From Colocasia esculenta (lineage: Eukaryota > Streptophyta > Magnoliopsida > Alismatales > Araceae): a DNA stretch of 64,000 bases. The stretch covers positions 67,307,184-67,371,183 of the forward strand of contig CM024764.1 of assembly GCA_014218235.1 (NCBI GenBank). Direction: 5' to 3'. The translations under genes and the position numbers were made by a program. The notes under the pieces were generated by a model that ran no database searches, was not told the origin of the DNA, and saw nothing but the letters and a program-made list of their open reading frames with translations. Positions 54,867 to 64,000 of this stretch are shown in pieces (position 1 is the stretch's first letter; each line of letters opens with the position of its first letter).

Positions 54867-57800
54867 CAGACATGATACACACTGGTACTCCATATAATCG
54901 GACTATTTCCTTCACATACAATGCAGCCAGAACATCTACTGACCACTTATTCTTCACTGGCAAGAAGTGAGCCGACTTAGTTAAGCGGTCGACAATAACC
55001 CAGATACCATCGAATCCACCTCTAGATCTGGGTAGTCTGAAAATAAAGTCCATCCCTATCCCTTCCCATTTCCATGCCGGGATTTCTAGGGGTTTGAGTT
55101 TACCTGCTGGTCGCAAGTGTTCCGCCTTGACCTTTTGACATGTTAAGCATCGGGCGACATATTCCGCCACCTCTCTCTTCATATTAGGCCACCAAAAGCT
55201 TTTTTTCAAATCTTTATACATTTTGGTAGTTCCAGGATGAATGGTATATCTGGTCTTGTGAGCCTCATCCATAATCATTTTCTTTGTCTCCGCATGGTCG
55301 GGTACACAGACTCGATCCCGGAACAATAGTCTTCCATCTTCAGTTAATGAGAAATCCGGCCTCTAGTCTAGATTAGCCTTAATCTCCACAAGCATAGGGT
55401 CATTGTCTTGGAGTGTTGTGATGTCCTCCAATAGTGTAGGTTGTGCTCTAACACTAGCAACAAGGCATCCCTTCTCTATGATGTTAGCATCAATATTTAA
55501 CTTGGCGAAGTCCTCTAATAACTTCCATTCGTCCACCATTAAACTTGACAATGTGATCATTGGCTTTCTACTTAGAGCATCCGCCACAGCATTTGCTTTT
55601 CCTGGATGGTATTGGATCGTGAAGTCGAAGTCTTTGAGATACTCCAACCACCTCCGCTGTCTCATATTCAAGTCCTGCTGAGAAAACAGATACTTCAAGC
55701 TTTTATGGTCAGAAAACACAATGAATTTCTCACCATATAGATAATGACGTCATATCTTCAAGGCGAAGACTACAACAGCTAGCTCCAGATCATGTACAGG
55801 ATAATTATCCTCGTGCTTCTTCAATTGTCTGGACGCGTAGCATATAACTTTCCCATTTTGCATCAGCACACAGCCTAGGCCGATCCCGGATGCATCGGTG
55901 TATACTTCAAAACTACCCCCAGCAACTGGCAGTGTCAGTACAGGTGCCGAGGTAGGGTGCCCTTTCAATGCCTTGAAACTTTCTTCACATTCATCAGTCC
56001 ATGCAAATGGATTCTCCTTCCTGGTAAGCCTGGTCAATGGTATAGCTATCTTTGAGAAATCTTTAATGAAGCGACGATAATAACCGGCTAAACCCAGAAA
56101 GCTCCTAATCTCCGACACAGTTGTCGGCCTTTCCCAGTTCTTTACTGCCTCCACCTTAGATGGATCCACAGATATTCCCTCCTTAGATATGATGTGACCA
56201 AGGAAAGACACTTCCTCCATCCAGAATTCACACTTACTAAGTTTAGCATAGAGTTGATTATCTCTGAGCACTTGCAGAGCAACCTTCAAGTGTTCCTCAT
56301 GTTCTTCTTTGGATTTGGAGTAAATAAGGATGTCATCAATGAACACTACTACAAACTGGTCCAAGTATGGCCTATAAATATTGTTCATAAGTTGCATGAA
56401 AGTCACTGGAGCAGTTGTTAAACCAAACGGCATGACCACGAACTCATAGTGACCATATCTACTCCGGAATGCAGACTTGTGAATATCCTCCTCCTTTATT
56501 CTTAGTTGATGGTATCCTGATCTTAGATCTATCTTGGAGAAATATTGTGCACCGGAGATCTGGTCAAACAGCTCATCGATGCGGGGCAGTGGATACTTAT
56601 TCTTTATTGTCAACTGATTTAACTGACGGTAATCAATGCATAGCCTCATTGTCCCGTCCTTCTTTCTGACAAATAGCACTAGCGCTCCCCACGGGGATGT
56701 GCTAGGCCTGATAAAACCCTGATCTAGAAATTCTTGGATCTATCTTTTCAACTCCTGCAATTCAACGGGGGACATGCGATACGGAGCCTTTGAAACAGGG
56801 GCTGCCCCAGGGAGTAACTCAATGGTGAATTTTACCTCCCGCTCAGGTGGTATACCAGGTAATTCCTCTGGAAATACATCAGGATAGTCCCTGGCTATTG
56901 GAATGTCTTCTAGGGTTGGTTTCTTCTTTTCAGTTGCCAAGACGGAAACTAGGAAAGCATCACAACCCTGGTTGATCAGCTTAGAAGCCTTTAGGGAGGA
57001 TATCAAGATAGGGTGTTTGTGATAACGGGTGCCAAGTAGTGATAGAGTTGGAAGGTTTGGTCTTTTAAAAGTGACCCTGCTATGGAGATAGTTTACATCG
57101 GCATCATATTCAATTAGCCAATCGACACCCAAAATGGCATCATAACCCTTCATGTCTAAATAGATAAGGTCGGCAGGGAGATTGTGTCCTCCAATTATAG
57201 TTTCACATTTCGGCAAGTAGTGAGTGAGTTCAGATTCTGAGCCTAGTGGAGAGGCTACAGTGATCTTGGATTTCAAGGGTACAGGTTTGACAGGTAGAGT
57301 TGCAGCAAATGTGGTGGAAATAAATGAATATGCAGCTCCAGTATCAATGAGCACAAATGCAGGTTGCGAGTGTATGAAAATGGTACCTTCCACCATACCC
57401 CCTTCCTCGGGTAGGTCAGCTTCTAGGACAGCATTAAGGCGTCCTTGACGTCATGGTACATTCGAGGCTTTGCCTGGTTGGTCCTTCATCATTGGACAGT
57501 CAGGAATACGGTGGTCACGACCACCACATCTCAAGCATGCCCCGAGCTTCTTCCAGCATTCTTCAGCTCGGTGCCCTCGTTTATCACAGAATTTGCAATT
57601 TTCAACCAAGTGCCTACCTTCCACTTTGACTCTCTTGTCTCCAATAACATCTCTTCCGACATTCGGCCTCTTGTTGTTGTTGTTGACATTAAATTTACGA
57701 AAAGTTGGAGCAATATTAGGTGCTCCCTTCTTGATGAAGACCGGCTTGGAGTTGTCCTTGCCCCTCATGCCCTCTACTTTGGCCATGGTGTCTTCCACCA

Positions 57801-58398
57801 GCTGAGCTCTTTGGACCATCTCAGTGTGAGTTTGAATGTTGTGTGGTCCAAGCCTTTCAATGAACATGGGCCTGAGCCCATCCATGAACCGATTTGCCTT
57901 AAGTCTTTCAGTTCCCACCAAGTGTGGGGCATACACAGCAAGACGCGCGACCTGAGCCTCATACTCAGACACGGACATTCCTTTCTGTTTTAGTGCGGAA
58001 AACTCCGCTGCCTTGTTCTCCTTGACTCTATCAAAGAAATACTTTCCCCGGAATATCTCCAGGAATCTGGCCCACTCCAATTCGCCAACATTAGGCAGGT
58101 GGGCCGATGTGGCCTTCCACCATGCTCGGGCATCCTTAGTGAATTGAAAAGTGGCCAGTACCACCTTCTCCCTATTAGTGCATTGCATGACTTGGAAGAT
58201 CCTTTCTATCTCCTCCTGCCAGTTCTCTGCTTCGTCCGGATCAGGGGATCCAGATAAACGAGGAGGGTTCAAACTCCTAAAATTGTAGTGCAGATCACCG
58301 GCTCCATTTCTAACTGCAGCAGCCTGAACCACATTTTGCAGGGCCTGAGTCAATCCAGCTACAGTTTCTTGCATAGCTTGCCATTGGTTGCGAGCCAT
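54867..58398 (-). pseudogene. Gy-C copy 1 gag-pol: one frame with four nonsense codons
   Basis: The ATG is at 58398 (MARNQWQAMQETVAGLTQ). All open pieces down to the solo LTR lie in a single frame, so gag and pol were fused. Gag: DPDEAENWQEEIERIFQVMQ, then two CCHC knuckles (CKFCDKRGHRAEEC, CLRCGGRDHRIPDC). Protease: LIDTGAAYSF (Asp at 57345). RT: FIDDIL (Asp at 56337). RNase H: YTDASGIGLG. Integrase: HHCC and GMDFIF. Stops at about 57450 (CGA to TGA), 56743 (CAG to TAG), 55749 (TGG to TGA) and 55362 (CAG to TAG) are all G:C to A:T transitions. After the solo LTR, 53276-53239 continues RDPRFTSYF, then Co-S interrupts. No frameshift appears before the integrase C-terminal part. Confidence 0.95.
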
Positions 58399-58618
58399 TG
58401 CAGTTGAGTGTAAGAGTTATGAGGGTTCCTAAGAAAAGGATGGAAACCAATTAATGTCTCTAGATACATTATCAGAGTCAATGGGTAGGAGTGTTTAATT
58501 CCTGCTAACATATTCCTAGTCTCTACCCATTCTCACCAGGTACTATATTTAATTTCCATAACCTAGGTTCCATAGGTATCTCCTATTCCTGAGACATATA
58601 TCATATTTGGTATTCTTA

Positions 58619-58631
58619 GGCTCTAATACCA
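58619..58631 (-). other. Primer binding site, Gy-C copy 1
   Basis: Complement of GGCTCTAATACCA reads TGGTATTAGAGCC, one C to T change from the iMet match, six bases from the LTR. The leader 58399-58618 is noncoding. Confidence 0.88.
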
Positions 58632-58637
58632 CTAAAA

Positions 58638-61600
58638 TGTCACGTCCCAAGAATTACGCAGCGGATATTAATAATAATTCAGAAATAATTCGAGACGATA
58701 ACTCGAGATGTGGACAGTCGGCAAATAAGCCTCTAGCTAGCACGCACTAAATGTGTATCAACACAACATCATAATAGGGCCCAAATGTTGAACTCAATAA
58801 AAATAGTATTCAAATCTCATCTTATTATATGGAAACTATTACAGGACTAAGACTCAAATAAAGGGAAATTACACTTTTATTCCTCACTTCCTACTACATG
58901 AATCTAACACTCAAGCAAACTACTATTACTAGACACATAGTTGGAACGCTCATCACTTGGATGCATTCCCATCCTCGACTTGATCTTCCTTCTGAACTTC
59001 ATAGTCACCTAGATTGGGTAAAAGTAGGGGATGAGCAAACTAACCCAGTAGCATTTATATCTCAATGTGCGGGCAATGATATAAGTGATTAGCAATTTAG
59101 AACTAGGTAAGCACGATGAATGATATGCAAGTACGAATAAAACTCGTTAAAACATGAAACAAGCTAGAGAGAGTGATTATGATAGAACAAGATTTGTGAA
59201 CCAGATGACAAGATAGAACTAGCAATAGATCACTTTGTACAAGCACGCAAGATTTCACTTGATGTCAAGAACGCAAGATATCACTATTTGCAATAAATGC
59301 AGGATGGCCATATCACGCAAGCAAGCAAGCAAGAATGTACGAGCACGATAATGTAACACTAATCAGGCACGTAGACACTAATGTACACCAAGAAAAGATC
59401 CATCAAGAATGTACACCAGGACACGTGTATGTGGTTACTGTATCTATCATTCAACAAGCAAGCAAGACTCCCAGCACAGATGCAACGCCAGTAATCATTA
59501 TACCCCATGGTTAACAGTATATTTATGACTCTCCGTCATTGGGGCTAGACTGGAGCCCTTGGACACTCGCCGTGCCCGGTCAGCATCTCATGTAAAATTT
59601 TGAATGTAGATACCCACAGTCATTAATAATGGCCAGTGAGAGTTTCAAAATGTAGCATGTGTAACGTCATGCTCATGATGATGATGGGAACAAGTAATAA
59701 GTAATTGAACATGATTCCATGATAACAATGGTCAAGCGATAAATTCGGCAACATAACGGTACGATTTATACGTTAATTTAATCTTTACATTAATGGCTTT
59801 AGTCTAGATTGTAAATCGCACTCGTGAGAACAAGAAGAGAAAGCAAGTGCACGCTATCTCCAGGGAACTTCAATGGTACAACCAACTCCTCGGCCATGTG
59901 GGAATCCATGGTCAGAAGAGATTTACGGAGGCCTTGGAGAAAATGTCACTAGTCTACCGATTCAGAATGACCGATAGAGAGCTTCCAAATTCCCAAGAAA
60001 GGGCTGCCTAATAGTGCAAGTGTGTAGTGATGTACGCATCTCAACCACAACCATCGGTTTTAAACTTACGGAAAACCCTTAACATTATGGCACGAATTGA
60101 ACAATGCATTTAACTACACATGGGTTTGCAAGATTTTAAGAATAATAATTATCATTTAAAACATGGTAGAATAATGGAAAGATTGAATCACAAGTTGCAT
60201 GAATGGATCATAACATTTAAAGAGTAATTAGAATAACCTTCATGTAATTAGAACTTTTAAATGAGTTAACCACTTTTAAGCCATTAAATAACCATCATGC
60301 AATGATCAGACCTAAGACATGTGAATTACACACTAAATATCATATTTAAATAGACCTCAGATATAGCGGTAAGATTTGCAAGAAAATAAGTGGTTTCATG
60401 TAAAAATCCTGAGATCGCGACGGACACTGGTAAAGGTCGCGACGGGGTCAGATCAGAACGCGACAAGGGGATGTGAAGAATGCGACAAGGCAGTCAGAAC
60501 AGGTAGAGAGATAGCGACGGGGCGCTCGTCGCGTTCATAACGTGACGGGTTTGCTGTCGCGATAAGACCTCAGAATGCGGCCTATCGGGTCGTCGCATTC
60601 ACAGGGTCTGTGCCTGAATCTGATAGAGAAAGGACTGCGCTTTGGATTGCGGACCAAACTTTCCCTGTTTTGACACAAGGTTGTTCTAAAATTAAGAACA
60701 AATTATACAGTGCATGAAAAATAATGAAACCAGCTTTAAACCAACCTAGACATGCAAGGGTGCTTCCAGTAAATCGGAATTAGAAAACCATGATGGTTTC
60801 AATAGGCTATAATCAAGTCCAACACAAATGTAAAACCAAGTGCAATATGAAAATGTAGTGTCATGCAGAGACCCTCTTATCATGCTTATAACTCTCTAAC
60901 TAATGACATTTAGACAAAACGTTCAACACAAGATATGACGATGACAATTATTAGAAAAACATGCATGTTGTGAGTTTGCTCTAATTCGGTCCCAAATCGC
61001 ATGCAACATATAAAGAACAGAAAAAGCCCTTATAGTGCGCGACGTGGGGAAAACGCTTATAACTCAAAATCTACTCATTGGAATTCGATGAAACCAGTGG
61101 GAAATGAAAGTTAAATTGATGATCTACACATTGGTATAGGATATGTTAAGGTTTGACCCGAGAAAACCTACCTTCTGAGTTGAAGAACTCCTATTTTCCA
61201 GAAAACCCGTGCTCAGACCACTTGGAGGAAAACGCTTAATACTCCATGTATACTGCATGGAATTTAGGCATTCCACTTGGGTTAGGACGTAAACTTGACC
61301 CTCTTTCCAGGGGTATAAGCTTTGCAAGGTTTGGTTTAGGTTCAGCCTACCTTTGATCGGCTTCAAGTGGACGGTTTGTGCAGGCCGCAGCAGACGAATG
61401 GGGGAAGAAGATGTCCTTATTGTGGTCGATCCACAGCTCCCCACCCCCCAAGAGCTCCTCCACACGACCCCAGCAAGTTGTAAACTCGTTCCTAGGGTTT
61501 GGGTGAAGAGTATTTAAGCAACTAAGGTTTTTAGGAGTCCTATTGTAACTAAGAAAGAAGGGTTGTGGGATTGGCTTGTGTCTTTCCAAAATTTGAAGAT

Positions 61601-62317
61601 CTCTCCCTCCATTAGAGAGTCTTGGCCATCAAGCGACCTCCATGGGGGGTAGGCACGAATTTGGGTTGCCAAGAGTGCAAGATCTCTTCCCAATTCAACT
61701 CTAATTGCCTCTTTTTAATTTCAGCTAATTTAAGCTACGAATTTCCATGCATTTTCTAGCTTCATTTGATTTTGGGTCATATGTGGTCCATTGGCCCAAT
61801 TATGATATTGGTTCATTAATATATAATGTTGGGAGTCTCTCCAACACTTTTATTAAATTTTTTGGTTGCGTCGTATTTTCATGTTAACGGTTTTCGACTT
61901 GTTCCTAATTTGGATAATCGGTCACAATAACTCTTAAACCTAGTCCAAATGATTTTTATTGACCCAAATTTCTTGATGGGTCATTAGAGGATATTATTTT
62001 AAGTCCGTATATAATTTTATTTAATTTTCTGGCTCATCCAAGTACGTGTGATAATGATTCTTCGACTTATTAATGAATTATGATAATAAGTCGCGAAACA
62101 CTTTAAACTTGGCTAATCCGATTTTTCTTGGCACAAATTTCTTTGTGGAACATTTAGTAATAATGTGTGGGGTTGATTTATAATTTTTATGGATTTTTCC
62201 GATGTGTCTTAGCACATACGATAATGATTCGTATGTTTTAAATATTTTGATATTATGGAAATTATTTATTTCCACTTATTCAAATTTTTATATAGTTAAA
62301 ATTTCCGGGGTGTTACA
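58638..62317 (-). repeat. Gy-C shared LTR (3680 bp)
   Basis: On the + strand starts TGTCACGTCCC and ends GGTGTTACA, with a primer site on its left and CCCTCCCCCACTTAAGAG on its right. It serves as 5' LTR of copy 1 and 3' LTR of copy 2. TATTTAAG at 61511-61518 is a possible minus-strand TATA box. Confidence 0.93.
60415..60598 (-). repeat. TCGCGAC word array, Gy-C shared LTR
   Basis: CGCGA-type words start near 60415, 60437, 60458, 60480, 60512, 60529, 60540, 60557, 60575 and 60593; distances 22, 21, 22, 32, 17, 11, 17, 18, 18. Inverted stems include GCGACG (60514) with CGTCGC (60527) and GAATGCG (60573) with CGCATTC (60594). Confidence 0.85.
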
Positions 62318-64000
62318 CCCTCCCCCACTTAAGAGAATTTGGTCCCCAAATTCATGTATAGAAAGTTATTGTACCAGTGAGGTGTACTTTCTTGTGAATA
62401 GCTCCGAGTATCTTTTGCGCATTGCTTCCTCGGTTTCCCACGTGTCGTCTTCATCCATGTGTTGATTCCATCTAACCCTTACCAGTGGGATGATCTTGTT
62501 CCTTAATTGGCGCAGTTCCTGGTCCACGATCTTAATTGGCTTCTCTTGATATGTTCCGTCTTTGTTGAATTCCAGGAGCTCATATTCTATGACATGCCAC
62601 GGATCTCGTACATACTTTTTCAACATGGATATGTGGAACACATTGTGTATTCCAATCTATTTGTGGTGGTAAGGCGAGATGATATGCCACCTCGCTGACT
62701 CTTTCAAGGATTTCGAAAGGCCCGACAAACCTTGGTGACAACTTGCCTTTAATGCCAAAACGCCTGATCCCACGGCCTGGTGATACTTTCAAGAATATAT
62801 GTTCACCAACCTGAAACTCCAGGTCTCTTCTTCTATTATCTGTATATGTCTTTTGTCTTTGCTGCGCCAATGACATTCTTTCTTTAATAAGCTTTACCTT
62901 CTCTCTGGTTTCCCTTATCATCTCTGGTCCTAGCATTTGTTTTTCGCCAACTTCATACCAGCATATTGGAGATCGGCAACTCCTGCCATAGAGTGCTTCA
63001 AATGGTGCCATTTGAATGATAGCTTGATAGCTATTATTGTAGGCGAACTCCACAAGGGGTAAGTGTTCGTGCCAGCTACCTCCAAAATCTAGGACACACG
63101 CTCTAAGCATATCTTCAATCACCTGGTTGGTCCTCTCCGTCTGACCATCTGTCTGTGGATGGAAAGCCGTGCTAAAGTTTAGTTTAGATCCCAATGAGTA
63201 GTGCATTCCTTTCTAAAAGTAGGATGTAAACCTAGGGTCTCTATCAGACACGATAGACACTGGTACTCCATGTAATCGGACTATTTCTTTCACATACAAT
63301 GCAGCCAGAACATCTACTGACCACTTATTCTTCACTGGAAAGAAGTGAGCCGACTTAGTTAAGCGGTCGACAATAACCCAGATACCATCGAATCCACCTC
63401 TAGATCTGGGTAGTCCGAAAATAAAGTCCATCCCTATCCCTTCCCATTTCCATGCCGGGATTTCTAGGGGTTTGAGTTTACCTGCTGGTCGCAAGTGCTC
63501 CGCCTTGACCTTTTGACATGTTAAGCATCGGGCGACATATTCCGCCACCTCTCTCTTCATATTAGGCCACCAAAAGCTTCTTTTCAAATCTTTATACATT
63601 TTGGTAGTTCCAGGATGAATGGTATATCTGATCTTCTGAGCCTCATCCATAATCATTTTCTTTGTCTCCGCATGGTCGGGTACATAGACTCGATCCCGGA
63701 ACAATAGTCTTCCATCTTCAGTTAATGAGAAATCCAGCCTCTGGTCTAGATTAGCCTTAATCTCCACAAGCATAGGGTCATTGTCTTGGAGTGTTGTGAT
63801 GTCTTCCAATAGTGTAGGTTGTGCTCTAACACTAGCAACAAGGCATCCCTTCTCTATGATGTTAGCGTCAATATTTAACTTGGCGAAGTCCTCTAATAAC
63901 TTCCATTCGTCCACCATTAAACTTGACAATGTGGTCATTGGCTTTCTACTTAGAGCATCCGCCACATCATTTGCTTTTCCTGGATGGTATTGGATCGTGA
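62318..64000 (-). pseudogene. Gy-C copy 2 pol, RNase H end to integrase tail
   Basis: From the right edge: ADALSRKP (RNase H end), the HHCC region, GMDFIFGLP, SDRDPRFTSYF, then a TAG (63209-63211, Trp in relatives), KLNFSTAFHPQTDGQTER and FEILERVSEVAYHL. A frameshift near 62650 precedes VFHISMLKKYV and the chromodomain-like tail. The TAG and the frameshift are both also in copy 1. The 5' part lies beyond the window. Confidence 0.93.

Larger units (their letters stand above)
29634..64000 (-). mobile_element. Gy-C: tandem Ty3/gypsy chromovirus array, interrupted by two later insertions
   Basis: Read right to left: integrase end of copy 2 (64000-62318), shared LTR (62317-58638), primer site, gag-pol of copy 1 (58398-54867), solo-LTR insertion, 38 bp of pol, Co-S insertion, integrase end (34061-33180), LTR (33168-29634). 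The LTR at 58638-62317 has a primer site on one side and polypurine tract plus integrase on the other, so it is shared, as in Gy-A. Copies 1 and 2 share a nonsense codon and a frameshift. Confidence 0.9.

Overview
The window is a retrotransposon-packed, AT-rich stretch of a flowering-plant nuclear genome, probably a eudicot. The evidence is Ty3/gypsy chromovirus-type polyproteins with initiator-Met primer sites, a SIRE-type Ty1/copia element, an Athila/Tat-type element with a tRNA-Asp primer site, plant-style TATA boxes, and CpG/CHG decay of coding sequence. I found no intact cellular gene. The only host-like coding sequence is a GYF domain carried inside the Athila/Tat-type element.

Layout. 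1-13494 (+): Gy-A, a young chromovirus (Tekay-like) in a head-to-tail arrangement: the end of one internal region, a shared LTR (2881-5593), a complete second internal region, and a right LTR (10784-13494). 13824-15720 (+): a decayed gypsy pol fragment, followed by a Gy-D LTR (15828-18053). 18054-21563: unclassified DNA with short repeat arrays, a 100-bp duplication, GA runs and a roughly 1-kb inverted repeat. 21564-23160: a copia-type LTR. 23161-24681 (-): a second Gy-D LTR fragment. 24682-29633 (+): an Athila/Tat-type element whose pol is replaced by a GYF-domain reading frame. 29634 to the right edge (-): Gy-C, a second chromovirus family, also head-to-tail with a shared LTR (58638-62317).

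The Gy-C copy is broken by two insertions. The first is Co-S, a SIRE-type copia element (34062-53238), which itself holds Gy-B, a 9.3-kb chromovirus (36858-46165, TSD acaag). The second is a solo copia-type LTR (53277-54861, TSD tctat). The insertion order reads from old to young: Gy-D LTR, Athila/Tat element, Gy-C, then Co-S and the solo LTR, then Gy-B.

The most unusual signal is shared across families. Nearly every LTR in the window carries an array of short CpG-centred palindromes or inverted repeats at fixed spacing. Gy-A and Co-S use CTGTCGACAG and Gy-B uses GTGTCGACAC, but all three use the same geometry: pairs 21-22 bp apart, pairs repeating about every 73 bp, and often a CCAGAA box another 20-22 bp on. 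Other families use ATCGAT/AATCG, TCGCGA or TTCGAC words with their own regular spacing (16/21, 17/22, 12/30 bp). Coordinates and spacings were counted by eye from the sequence.
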